Source of the DNA: JANPPS01 sp043758105
Lineage (GTDB): Bacteria; Pseudomonadota; Alphaproteobacteria; Acetobacterales; Acetobacteraceae
Direction: 5' to 3'
DNA length: 39,900 nucleotides
Assembly: GCA_043758105.1 (NCBI GenBank)
Contig: JAYVOF010000029.1
Location: 1-39,900 of the forward strand
The notes below the pieces were generated by a model. The model was not told where the DNA came from. It saw nothing but the letters and a program-made list of their open reading frames with translations, and did no database searches. The translations under genes were made by a program, and so were the position numbers. Below are positions 8,555 to 16,410 of the stretch, one piece after another (the stretch's first letter is position 1; each line of letters opens with the position of its first letter).

Positions 8555-9367
8555 ATGGCCTACCTCGTTCCGTCGGAATTCGTAGCCAAGATGGTGGATG
8601 CGGGGGAATCGAAGGTCCTCATGTCCACCCGGGACACGCTGATCCGGTCGTACATGGCGGGCGCCATCCTGGCCTTGGCTGCGGTGTTCGCGGTGACGGT
8701 GAACGTGCAGACCGGGTTTCCGATCATCGGCGCGATCTTGTTCCCGGTCGGATTCTGCATGCTGTATTTACTCGGGTTCGACCTGCTGACGGGCGTGTTC
8801 GTGCTGTCGCCCTTGGCGTTGATCGACAAGCGGCCCGGGGTGACCGTGGGGGGCGTGCTGCGGAACTGGGGTTTGGTGTTCGTTGGCAACTTCCTCGGCG
8901 CCCTCACGGTCGCCTGCATGATGTCGATCGTGTTTACCTTCGGCTTCTCCACCCCACCCGACAAGGTCGGCACCGTCCTTGCCGGCATTGGTGAGGCGCG
9001 GACGCTCGGATATGCCAAATATGGCGCGGCCGGCTGGCTCACGATCTTCATCCGCGGCATGCTGTGCAATTGGATGGTCTCCACCGGCGTGGTCGGCGCC
9101 ATGATTTCCACCACCGTGAGCGGCAAGGTGATCGCCATGTGGATGCCGATCATGGTGTTCTTTGCCATGACGTTCGAGCATTCGGTCGTGAACATGTTCC
9201 TGTTTCCCGCGGGCCTGATCATGGGTGGAAAGTTCTCGATCTTCGATTACTTCTGGTGGAACGAGATTCCGACGGTATTGGGCAATCTGATCGGCGGGCT
9301 CGCCTTCACCGGTCTCACGCTCTATTCCACTCATCTAAAGCCGGCCCCGAAGCGGGTGGTGTTCTAG
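8555..9367 (+). CDS. Formate/nitrite transporter family channel (FocA/NirC-like)
   Basis: Integral membrane channel of the FNT family, 270 residues, six predicted membrane helices, working as a pentamer for small monovalent anions (formate, nitrite, acetate-like). It shows the FNT pattern FGFSTPP in the third repeat and FEHSVVNMF, where the histidine is the conserved central His of the pore. The start is set at ATG 8555, preceded by AAGGGA at 7 bases; the frame stays open upstream to 8414 but without family sequence. The stop TAG (9365-9367) is followed in the same frame by a kinase/phosphatase coding region that begins three bases later. The C-terminal tail is basic (KPAPKRVVF). Pairing with a PP2C/kinase protein is known in nitrite/nitrate-related loci of other proteobacteria; here the opposite strand holds eutBC, so the transported ion is open. 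Confidence 0.93.
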   Translation: MAYLVPSEFVAKMVDAGESKVLMSTRDTLIRSYMAGAILALAAVFAVTVNVQTGFPIIGAILFPVGFCMLYLLGFDLLTGVFVLSPLALIDKRPGVTVGGVLRNWGLVFVGNFLGALTVACMMSIVFTFGFSTPPDKVGTVLAGIGEARTLGYAKYGAAGWLTIFIRGMLCNWMVSTGVVGAMISTTVSGKVIAMWMPIMVFFAMTFEHSVVNMFLFPAGLIMGGKFSIFDYFWWNEIPTVLGNLIGGLAFTGLTLYSTHLKPAPKRVVF

Positions 9368-9370
9368 GCC

Positions 9371-11095
9371 CTGGACAAGCTCACCGTCTCCATCGGCCAG
9401 CATTCCAGCGCTGGCCGAAAGGATACCAACCAGGATTTCTACGGTGCCCTCATCCCGGATGAGCCCGGCCTCAGCACCAAGGGCATTTGCGTCGCACTGG
9501 CGGACGGCATCAGCAGCAGCCCGGTCAGTGACGTCGCGAGTTCGACCGTCATTCGCAGCGTCCTTACCGACTATTACAGCACGTCCGACACCTGGTCGGT
9601 GAAGAACTCGGCCCAGCGCGTCATCGCCGCCGCCAATTCATGGCTGTTTGCCGAGACAAAGCGCAGTCAATACGCCCACGATCCGGACCGCGGCTATGTC
9701 TGCACGCTCGATCTACTGGTGCTCAAATCCGCGGTCGCGCACATCTTCCACATCGGTGACGGACGGGTCTATCGCGTCTCTGGACGGACCCTCGAGCAGA
9801 TCACCGAGGATCACCGGGTCGTCCTGTCATCGGCGCAATCCTATCTGGGCCGGGCGCTCGGCACCAACCCGCATGCCGAGATCGATCATCACACCGTGCC
9901 GATCGAGCCGGGGGACGTGTTCGTCCTCACCACCGACGGGATCCATGATCACCTGGCCGCCGAGGGCATCGTGGCCGAGATCAAGGCGCATACCGACCTC
10001 GATGCCGCCGCCCGCGCCATTGTCGAGCGCGCCTACGATGCGGGCAGCGCCGACAACCTCACCATCCAAATCGTCCGGGTCGAGACGGTGCCGCCCGGCA
10101 CGCCCGATGAGGTGTTGGACCACGCCCGCATCCTGCCCCCGGCACCGTTGCTGGACGAGCGCGCGGTGCTCGATGGCTACCGGGTGGAGCGGACGCTGCA
10201 TAGCAATAGCCGGAGCCACATCTACCTCGCCACCGATCAGGCGACCGGGCGGCGCGTGGTGCTGAAAACGCCCTCGATCGATTTGCGGGACGATGCCGAA
10301 TATCTGCGCCGGTTCATGATGGAAGAGTGGATCGCCCGCCGCCTCAGCAACCCGCATGTGCTGAAGGCGGCCCCGCAAACGCGGCCCCGCACGCATTTGT
10401 ATCTGGTGCTGGACTACCTCGATGGCCAAACCCTGTCCCAATGGTTGCTCGATCACCCGGCGCCGGAGCTGGAGGTGTTGCGGCGCATCCTGGAGCAGGC
10501 CGGACGCGGCCTGTCGGCGTTCCACCGCAAGGAAATGGTGCACCAGGACGTGCGTCCGGAGAACATCATGATCGACCCGGCCGGCACGGTGACACTCATC
10601 GATTTCGGCTCAACAAAGGTCGCGGGTGTGGCTGAGTTGACGCGGGATATCGAGGCGATGGAGATGCTGGGTACCGCGCAATACACCGCGCCCGAATGCT
10701 TCTTTGGTGAGCCCGCGACCCCGGCGTCCGATGTGTTCTCCTTGGGAGTCACCACGTATTACATGCTGACCGGCACGCTGCCGTATGGCGCGGAGATGGC
10801 CCGCGTGCGGACCCGGGCGCAGCAACGATCGCTGCGGTACCGCTCGGTCCGGGTGCTGCGTCCGGACATTCCGCCCTGGGTGGACGGCGCGATCCAAAAG
10901 GCTGCGCATCCGCTGCCGCATAAGCGCTATGCCGTCGTGTCCGAGTTCATCGCCGACCTCCGCCGTCCGAACCCGGCCTTCTCGGACGCCGGGCCCTTGC
11001 CACTGGCGGAGCGGGATCCGCTGATGTTTTGGAAGATCGTGTCCGTCGTCCTGGGACTCATCCTCCTCGTCGATGTCGCCATCAGGGTGCGCTGA
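9371..11095 (+). CDS. Bifunctional PP2C-type phosphatase / Ser-Thr protein kinase
   Basis: Fusion of an N-terminal PP2C phosphatase (about 5-235) and a C-terminal Hanks-type kinase (about 265-525), ending in one membrane helix (IVSVVLGLILLVDVAI). Phosphatase motifs: GRKDTNQDFYG, ALADGISSS, HIGDGRVYRV, TTDGIHDHL, SADNLTIQIV. Kinase motifs: VVLKTPS (Lys), HQDVRPENIM (catalytic loop with Gln in place of the usual Arg), LIDFGSTKV and TAPECFFGEP. The coding region needs its first ~75 codons for the phosphatase metal ligands, yet between the channel's TAG and the GTG at 9599 there is no ATG, GTG or TTG in frame. CTG 9371 gives ALDKLTVSIGQHSSAGRKD with CTG as Met, matching the usual N-terminus of this family as I remember it. 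It ends with a 14-base convergent overlap with the DUF1684 gene. Confidence 0.9.
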   Translation: MDKLTVSIGQHSSAGRKDTNQDFYGALIPDEPGLSTKGICVALADGISSSPVSDVASSTVIRSVLTDYYSTSDTWSVKNSAQRVIAAANSWLFAETKRSQYAHDPDRGYVCTLDLLVLKSAVAHIFHIGDGRVYRVSGRTLEQITEDHRVVLSSAQSYLGRALGTNPHAEIDHHTVPIEPGDVFVLTTDGIHDHLAAEGIVAEIKAHTDLDAAARAIVERAYDAGSADNLTIQIVRVETVPPGTPDEVLDHARILPPAPLLDERAVLDGYRVERTLHSNSRSHIYLATDQATGRRVVLKTPSIDLRDDAEYLRRFMMEEWIARRLSNPHVLKAAPQTRPRTHLYLVLDYLDGQTLSQWLLDHPAPELEVLRRILEQAGRGLSAFHRKEMVHQDVRPENIMIDPAGTVTLIDFGSTKVAGVAELTRDIEAMEMLGTAQYTAPECFFGEPATPASDVFSLGVTTYYMLTGTLPYGAEMARVRTRAQQRSLRYRSVRVLRPDIPPWVDGAIQKAAHPLPHKRYAVVSEFIADLRRPNPAFSDAGPLPLAERDPLMFWKIVSVVLGLILLVDVAIRVR

Positions 11096-11687
11096 ACCGC
11101 TCCCCCGCCCCCACCTGGCCCGGCAACCGGTTCATTGCGGGGGCCAGCGGGCAGACATAGCGCGGCGAGTAGGCGCAGGAAGGGTTGTAGGCAAAGTTGA
11201 AATCGAGCACCGCCCAGCCATCCACCATGCCCAAATCGGCCCCCTTGATGGTATCCAGCAGATACCGCCCGCCGCCATAGCTCTCATCGCCGCTCGTCGC
11301 ATCCGTGAACGGCAGGAACACGCCGCCGCCATAACCCAGCAGCCAATACAGCGTAAGCTCGGCACCGAGCGTGGGATACAGGCCGCGCGTCAGTGCGAAC
11401 GGACGCATCCGCACATCGCCATCCTCCCCCGCTGGGAGCACTTCTTCTACGCCGCCCGCGATGGGATCGAGCCGGACCAGATGGCGAAGCGCCGGGTCAT
11501 AGTCGAAATACGGCAGGGCGCGGAACGGCGTGCCGCGCTCGATCGGACTTTCGGCGTGGCCACGGAACAGCGCGTCGCGCGTCGTGCGCCAGTGCCGCCA
11601 GGCGGCGTGCGGGTTAGGCGTTTGCCGGACATCGGCATACAGCGTCGTCACCTGACGGCGCCAATCCCACAGGCTGAGTTCTTTCAC
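11082..11687 (-). CDS. DUF1684 family protein
   Basis: Conserved protein of 201 residues with unknown function. DUF1684 blocks are clear in its second half: LPFTDATSGDESYGGGRYL, LDFNFAYNPSCAYSPRY and CPLAPAMNRLPGQVGAGE, with two cysteines in the AYNPSCAYSPRYVCPL segment. There is no signal peptide, so it is probably cytoplasmic. Its ATG at 11687 overlaps the stop of the upstream prephenate dehydrogenase gene by 4 bases, so it is translated as the last gene of the aromatic amino acid operon. Whether it takes part in that pathway is not known. The 3' end overlaps the end of the opposing kinase gene by 14 bases. Confidence 0.88.
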   Translation of the reverse strand: MKELSLWDWRRQVTTLYADVRQTPNPHAAWRHWRTTRDALFRGHAESPIERGTPFRALPYFDYDPALRHLVRLDPIAGGVEEVLPAGEDGDVRMRPFALTRGLYPTLGAELTLYWLLGYGGGVFLPFTDATSGDESYGGGRYLLDTIKGADLGMVDGWAVLDFNFAYNPSCAYSPRYVCPLAPAMNRLPGQVGAGERFSAP

Positions 11688-12601
11688 GCCTGGTGCAGCT
11701 CGATCAGGCCGCGGCGGATGGCGCGGCCGCGGTTGATGCGATCCTCGATATAGGCGCCGTCCCCCCAGCGGACGGCGCGGGCCATGGCCTGACTATCCTC
11801 GGTGAAGCGGGCCAGCATTTCCAACAGCGCGTCGCGGTTGTTGAGGAAGATGTCGCGCCACATCACCGGGTCCGACGCCGCGATCCGGGTGAAGTCGCGG
11901 AAGCCGGCGGCGGCGAATTTCAGCACCTCCGCCCGGCTCGCATCCGCCCCGCCCTCCTGCGCCAAATCGTCGGCGGTGCCGCAAATGGTAAAGGCGATCA
12001 GATGCGGCAGGTGGCTGACGATGGCGACGACGCGGTCATGATGTTCGGGGTCCATCTGCTCCACCTCGGACCCGGCGCGGCGCCAGAGCTCGGACAGAAG
12101 CTCGATCGCCCCGGGATCGGTGCCGGGCGGGGGCACGACCAGGCACCAGCGGCCCTCGAACAGGGTTGCGAAGCCGCTATCGGGGCCGGAATATTCGGTG
12201 CCGGCCATCGGATGCGCCGGCACCAGATGCACACCCGGCGGCAGCAGCGGCGTCATATCGCGGATGACCGACACCTTCGTGCTGCCGACATCGGTGATGA
12301 CGGCACCGGGCTTGAGGTGGGGGGCGATGGCGGCGGTGATCCCGGCATAGGCGCCGACGGGCGCACACAGCATGACGGCGTCCGCCCCCATCACGGCGCG
12401 CGTGACATCCGGCTCGATCCGGTCGGCGAAGCCCAGCGCGTGCACGCGGTCCAGCACGGTGGCGCTGAAATCGGTCACGACGACCTCATCCGCCATGCCG
12501 CCATGGGTGCGGACGGCGCGCGCGAACGAGCTGCCGATCAGCCCCGCGCCGATCAGCGTGAGCCGCCGGAAGACGGGTTCAGGCCCTCCTTTTTCAGGCA
12601 T
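11684..12601 (-). CDS. Prephenate/arogenate dehydrogenase (tyrosine branch)
   Basis: Monofunctional TyrA-type dehydrogenase of 305 residues, catalysing NAD(P)-dependent oxidative decarboxylation of prephenate or arogenate on the way to tyrosine. The N-terminal Rossmann fold has LTLIGAGLIGSSFARAV at about 14-30, and DVGSTKVSV plus VPAHPMAGTEYSGP follow, carrying the conserved catalytic-region histidine. The C-terminal helical dimer region includes HHDRVVAIVSHLPHLIAF. ATG 12601 overlaps the hisC stop by 8 bases and the gene overlaps the next by 4. Whether it prefers prephenate or arogenate cannot be read from the sequence; hisC-like aminotransferases in such operons can make either route work. 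Confidence 0.94.
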   Translation of the reverse strand: MPEKGGPEPVFRRLTLIGAGLIGSSFARAVRTHGGMADEVVVTDFSATVLDRVHALGFADRIEPDVTRAVMGADAVMLCAPVGAYAGITAAIAPHLKPGAVITDVGSTKVSVIRDMTPLLPPGVHLVPAHPMAGTEYSGPDSGFATLFEGRWCLVVPPPGTDPGAIELLSELWRRAGSEVEQMDPEHHDRVVAIVSHLPHLIAFTICGTADDLAQEGGADASRAEVLKFAAAGFRDFTRIAASDPVMWRDIFLNNRDALLEMLARFTEDSQAMARAVRWGDGAYIEDRINRGRAIRRGLIELHQA

Positions 12602-13679
12602 GTGCCGCGACGCGCTCCAGGCACTCCGCCACCAGGGCGCACTCCTCGGCGGTCCCGATCGTGATGCGCAGACACTGGGGCAGGCCGTAGCCCGTCATGG
12701 CGCGGACGATCACGCCGCGCGACCGCAACGCCGCATCCGCCGCGGCGGCACTCCCGGCGTCACCGAAATCGGCCAGGATGAAATTGCCCTCGCTCGGCCA
12801 GATTTTCACGCCGGCGCGCGCCAACGCGGCCGTGAGCCAGGCCCGTTGCTCATGATTGTGCCGGCGGCTCCGCTCGATCCAGCCGGGCTCGGCCAGGGCG
12901 GCAATGCCGGCGGCTTGGGCCGGCAGGCTCACGTTGAACGGGCCGCGCACCCGGTTCAACACGTCCGTGATGCCGGGCGGCGCATAGCACCAGCCGAGCC
13001 GCATGCCGCCCATGCCGAACACCTTGCTAAAGGTCCGGGTCATCACAGTATTGTCCCCGGCATCCACGAGCTTGGTCCCCGGGTCGTAATCCGGACGCTC
13101 CACATACTCGGCATAGGCCGCGTCCAGCACCAGCAGCACGTCCGGCGGCAGCCCGGCGCGCAGGCGTTCGACCTCCGATTGCGCCAGAATACTCCCCGTC
13201 GGGTTGTTGGGATTGGCCAGGAACACGATCCGGGTCGCGGCGGTGACCGCGGCCAGCATGGCATCGACGTCGGCCGTGAACTCCCGTTCCGGTGTCATGA
13301 CCACCCGGGCCCCCGTGGCCTGACCGTAGATTTGATACATGCTGAAGCCATGCCGGCTCATGATGATCTCGGTGCCCGTCCCAGCATACGCGAAGCAGAG
13401 TTGCGCCAGCAAGTCATCCGACCCGGCACCACAGACGATCTGCGCAGGGTTCAGCTGGAAAGTGCGCCCGATCGCCTCCCGCAGCGCCGTCGCACCCCCG
13501 TCCGGGTAGCGGTGCAACTCCGCCGCGGCCGCGATGTAGGCGGCTTGCGCGCTGGGAGGCACGCCGAATGCGCCCTCGTTCGAGGACAGTTTCAGCACGC
13601 GGTTGACGCCGGGCGCTTTGCTCTCGCCGCCGACATAGGGGGATATGTCCAGCACGGCGGGACGCGGGCGCGGGCTCAT
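12594..13679 (-). CDS. hisC: Histidinol-phosphate / aromatic aminotransferase
   Basis: PLP-dependent class I/II aminotransferase of 361 residues. It shows LSSNEGAFGVP near the N-terminus, FLANPNNPTGSIL, LVLDAAYAEY and the PLP-lysine motif RTFSKVFGMGGMRLGW. The frame continues far upstream as an accident of the GC-rich upstream gene; the start is set at ATG 13679, which forms an ATGA overlap with the chorismate mutase stop and gives the normal family length. Location between chorismate mutase and prephenate dehydrogenase suggests it works as a phenylalanine/tyrosine (or prephenate) aminotransferase, possibly in addition to histidinol phosphate. No other his genes are in the window. Confidence 0.92.
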   Translation of the reverse strand: MSPRPRPAVLDISPYVGGESKAPGVNRVLKLSSNEGAFGVPPSAQAAYIAAAAELHRYPDGGATALREAIGRTFQLNPAQIVCGAGSDDLLAQLCFAYAGTGTEIIMSRHGFSMYQIYGQATGARVVMTPEREFTADVDAMLAAVTAATRIVFLANPNNPTGSILAQSEVERLRAGLPPDVLLVLDAAYAEYVERPDYDPGTKLVDAGDNTVMTRTFSKVFGMGGMRLGWCYAPPGITDVLNRVRGPFNVSLPAQAAGIAALAEPGWIERSRRHNHEQRAWLTAALARAGVKIWPSEGNFILADFGDAGSAAAADAALRSRGVIVRAMTGYGLPQCLRITIGTAEECALVAECLERVAAHA

Positions 13680-14551
13680 GCGGAAGCTCCGATCGGGACG
13701 GCGTAGGCCCCCACGACGACGGCGGCGCGGGTGGCCGACAGGCTGGTGAGGCGCGGGTCCCCGTCCGCCACGAAGCCCGCGACATCGACCAAGGCGTGCA
13801 CCGCATACTCGTCCCGGCGGACGATGGTGACCCCGGCGTCGAACCCGGCGGCGGCGACCAGGCTCGCGATGCGGGCGCGGCTCACGTCCGAGGCGAATTC
13901 GAGGCCGAGGAGGGAGCGGTCCTGACCACTCGGGTCCGGGGCGGCGGCGCAGACGACGAAGGCTTGCGCATCCGCCGCACCCTCCGGCCGGGTGGCCCAG
14001 AACGGCAGGCGTGCCACCACGTGGATGCGCGGGTCGTCCCGCTGCAATAATGCGGTCCACCAGGCAGCACCCGGGGTCTCCCCTTCGGCCGGCAGCGGCA
14101 ATATGGCGGCGGTCGCGACGCCGGAGCTGATTTCGGCCAAGGCCTGGGCCGGCGTGCGGCGGAGGCGGAGCGGGGTCAACGCGCCGAAATGCTCGCGGGC
14201 GAGTGCCACGTAGGCCGGCCCGCCCTCCGCTTCGGCGACGGTCAGCAGCATCGGCCGCTGTTGTTGAGTCATGGCGACGATGAGGGCACGCCAGATCCGC
14301 TCGATGCCGACGGCCGGAAGGGCGCCCTGATGCCGGGCCAGGAGACGCCGGGTGATGGCGGCCTCGCGCCCGGGGCGGAGGGGCACCTTGCCCTTCACCC
14401 CCGACGCAGCGATCTGCGCCACGATTTCGGACCGGCGCATCAGCGTGTCGTGCAGGGTGTCGTCGAGCCGGTCGAGTTCGGCCCGCAGATGCCCGAGGGT
14501 GGGGGCGGCATCGGCGGTTTCTGGCGGAACGACATGCAGGGTTGTGGACAT
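13676..14551 (-). CDS. Chorismate mutase (AroQ-type) with a divergent C-terminal region
   Basis: 291 residues. The first ~95 residues are an AroQ helical chorismate mutase (LRAELDRLDDTLHDTLMRR, then VKGKVPLRPGREAAITRRLL), which converts chorismate to prephenate. The remaining ~190 residues resemble a worn prephenate-dehydratase-like domain (for example REHFGALTPLRL and TPAQALAEISSGVATAAILP), but I see neither the TRF motif nor an ESRP-type regulatory motif. I infer that only the mutase is active, with phenylalanine made by a PheA elsewhere. It is the first gene of a four-gene operon (hisC, prephenate dehydrogenase, DUF1684) and is divergent from metX. No good ribosome-binding site precedes ATG 14551. 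Confidence 0.87.
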   Translation of the reverse strand: MSTTLHVVPPETADAAPTLGHLRAELDRLDDTLHDTLMRRSEIVAQIAASGVKGKVPLRPGREAAITRRLLARHQGALPAVGIERIWRALIVAMTQQQRPMLLTVAEAEGGPAYVALAREHFGALTPLRLRRTPAQALAEISSGVATAAILPLPAEGETPGAAWWTALLQRDDPRIHVVARLPFWATRPEGAADAQAFVVCAAAPDPSGQDRSLLGLEFASDVSRARIASLVAAAGFDAGVTIVRRDEYAVHALVDVAGFVADGDPRLTSLSATRAAVVVGAYAVPIGASA

Positions 14552-14619
14552 GGTTCACAGATAGCTTATGCCGCGCGGCGTGCAAACATTTGCGCGTGCG
14601 TCCCGTCCTTTAGAGAGAA

Positions 14620-14653
14620 GCCGTGGGGAGAGTTGCCCTTGGTTCCCCCCGGC
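14620..14653 (+). promoter_or_regulatory. metX leader hairpin covering the likely ribosome-binding site
   Basis: GCCGTGGGGA (14620-14629) can pair with TCCCCCCGGC (14644-14653) with one mismatch, and flanking AGAG/CTCT bases may extend the stem. The GGGGAG at 14625-14630, the only good ribosome-binding site before metX, lies inside the stem, 8 bases before an in-frame TTG. Pairing would hide both. I looked for a SAM-II-like riboswitch in this 105-bp leader and did not recognise one. Confidence 0.35.
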
Positions 14654-15808
14654 TCTATGCCTGATGCCGCCATGGACCAGCATGACGCCCAATTCGCGCA
14701 CCAGGCGGTGACGTTCGCCGAGCCGTTCATGCTGGAATGCGGCGTGGCGTTGCCGTCGGTCACCATTGCCTATCGCACCTATGGACGGCTGAATGCCGAC
14801 CGGAGCAACGCGATCCTCGTGTGTCATGCGCTGACCGGCGACCAATACGTGGCGGAGCCGCATCCGCTGACGGGCAAGCCCGGCTGGTGGGGGCAAGTGG
14901 TGGGGCCGGGGCGTCCGGTGGATACGGACCGGTTCTTTGTCGTATGCGCCAACGTGCTGGGCGGGTGCATGGGCAGCACGGGCCCCCGGAGCGACGGGCC
15001 CGACGGCACGCCGTGGGGCACGTCGTTTCCGCCCATCACCATCCGGGACATGGTGGGGACGCAGAAGCTGTTGATGGAGCGGCTGGGGGTGGACAGGCTG
15101 TTCGCAGTGATCGGCGGGTCCATGGGGGGCATGCAGGCGCTGGAGTGGGCGGCGACCTATCCGGAAGCGGTGTTCGCCTGCGTGCCGGTGGCGACGGCGT
15201 CGTTCCATTCGGCGCAGAACATCGCGTTCCATGAGGTGGGACGCCAGGCGATCTTCGCCGATCCGGACTGGGATGGCGGGGCCTATTGGCAGACGGGCAA
15301 GGTCCCGGCGCGCGGGTTGGCCGTCGCACGGATGGCCGCGCACATCACGTATTTGAGCGAGCAGGCGTTGACCCGGAAGTTCGGCCGTAAGGTTCAGGGT
15401 ACGGCGCCCGATGGCGGCGCCACGCTCTTCGGCGACATGTTCGAGGTCGAGAGCTATTTGCGCCACCAGGGCAGCACGTTCGTGAACCGGTTCGACGCCA
15501 ATGCCTATCTCACCATCACCCGCGCCATGGATTATTTCGACGTGGCGGCGGAGCACGAGGGCAATCTGGCGCGGGCGTTCCGCGGCAGCCGGACCCGGTT
15601 CTGCGTCGTGTCGTTCGACAGCGACTGGCTGTTCCCGACTGCCCAGAGCCGCGCAATTGCCCGGGCGCTGAACCAGGCGGGCGCGAACGTGAGCTTCGTC
15701 GAGATTTCCACGGATAAGGGGCACGACGCTTTCTTGCTCGATGAACCAGACTTCCACCGCACCCTATCCGGCTTCCTGTCCGGCTGTGCGGAGCATGCGA
15801 AGCTATGA
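14639..15808 (+). CDS. metX: Homoserine O-acetyltransferase
   Basis: Alpha/beta-hydrolase-fold enzyme that acylates homoserine with acetyl-CoA (or succinyl-CoA in some proteobacterial MetX proteins), first committed step of methionine synthesis. Visible motifs: VCHALTGDQYV, NVLGGCMGSTGP, the nucleophile elbow VIGGSMGGMQALEW (Ser near 161), FDSDWLFPT with the catalytic Asp region, and TDKGHDAFL with the catalytic His. About 389 residues, normal length. Start choice: TTG 14639 has GGGGAG 8 bases upstream; ATG 14657 and ATG 14672 are in frame but have no site. The frame is open further upstream without family sequence. It overlaps metW by ATGA, the usual metX-metW arrangement. Confidence 0.94.
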   Translation: MVPPGSMPDAAMDQHDAQFAHQAVTFAEPFMLECGVALPSVTIAYRTYGRLNADRSNAILVCHALTGDQYVAEPHPLTGKPGWWGQVVGPGRPVDTDRFFVVCANVLGGCMGSTGPRSDGPDGTPWGTSFPPITIRDMVGTQKLLMERLGVDRLFAVIGGSMGGMQALEWAATYPEAVFACVPVATASFHSAQNIAFHEVGRQAIFADPDWDGGAYWQTGKVPARGLAVARMAAHITYLSEQALTRKFGRKVQGTAPDGGATLFGDMFEVESYLRHQGSTFVNRFDANAYLTITRAMDYFDVAAEHEGNLARAFRGSRTRFCVVSFDSDWLFPTAQSRAIARALNQAGANVSFVEISTDKGHDAFLLDEPDFHRTLSGFLSGCAEHAKL

Positions 15809-16410
15809 CGGCCGTCCGGAACGATTTGCAGATCATGGGGGAGATGATCGCACCGGGCTCGCGGGTGCTGGATATCGGCAGCGGTGATGGCTCGCTGATC
15901 GAATATTTGTTCCGCACCCGGGGCTGCGACGCGCGGGGGTTGGAGATCGACATGGCGGAGGTGACGCGCTCCGTCGCGCACGGGCTGCCGGTGATGCATG
16001 GTGATGCCGATAGCGACTTGAGCCACTATCCGGACGGGCTGTTCGACTACGTGGTGCTATCCCGCACGCTGCAGGCGGTGGAGAAGCCGCAGGAGGTGCT
16101 GCGGCAAATGCTGCGAATCGGCACGCGGGCGCTGGTGAGCTTCCCCAATTTCGGTCACTGGATGGTGCGCTGGCAATTGCTGCGCGGGCGGATGCCGATG
16201 ACCTCCACCTGGAACCGCGCCTGGTATGAGACCCCGAACATCCATCCCTGCACGATCCGCGATTTCTTCGATCTGTGTGCACAGGAGGGGTATGCGGTGG
16301 AGCGGTGGCTCGCGGTCGATGACGGCGGACGGCGCACGCCCTGGCGGCGCTTCCCGCGGCTGGCGAACTTGTTTGGCGAGCAGGCGTTGTTTCTATTGCG
16401 CCGGGTCTAG
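15805..16410 (+). CDS. metW: Methionine biosynthesis protein MetW
   Basis: Small SAM-dependent-methyltransferase-fold protein of 201 residues. It has VLDIGSGDGSLIEYL near the N-terminus (SAM-binding loop), DARGLEIDMAEV, YVVLSRTLQAVEKPQEVL and FPNFGHWMVRWQLLRGRMP, all typical of MetW. MetW is known to work with MetX in homoserine acylation; the genes overlap by 4 bases and are surely co-translated. The 3' end overlaps the opposing Uma2-type gene by 18 bases. Confidence 0.95.
   Translation: MTAVRNDLQIMGEMIAPGSRVLDIGSGDGSLIEYLFRTRGCDARGLEIDMAEVTRSVAHGLPVMHGDADSDLSHYPDGLFDYVVLSRTLQAVEKPQEVLRQMLRIGTRALVSFPNFGHWMVRWQLLRGRMPMTSTWNRAWYETPNIHPCTIRDFFDLCAQEGYAVERWLAVDDGGRRTPWRRFPRLANLFGEQALFLLRRV

Noticed and set aside
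12594..14585. Single 663-codon minus-strand frame extending hisC to 14585
   Set aside because: The extra N-terminal part is Arg/Pro-rich shadow sequence of the overlapping chorismate mutase gene; the real hisC starts at 13679 with an ATGA overlap.
14552..14656. SAM-II-type riboswitch before metX
   Set aside because: Expected in some alphaproteobacterial met leaders, but the conserved core could not be matched; only a simple hairpin is seen.
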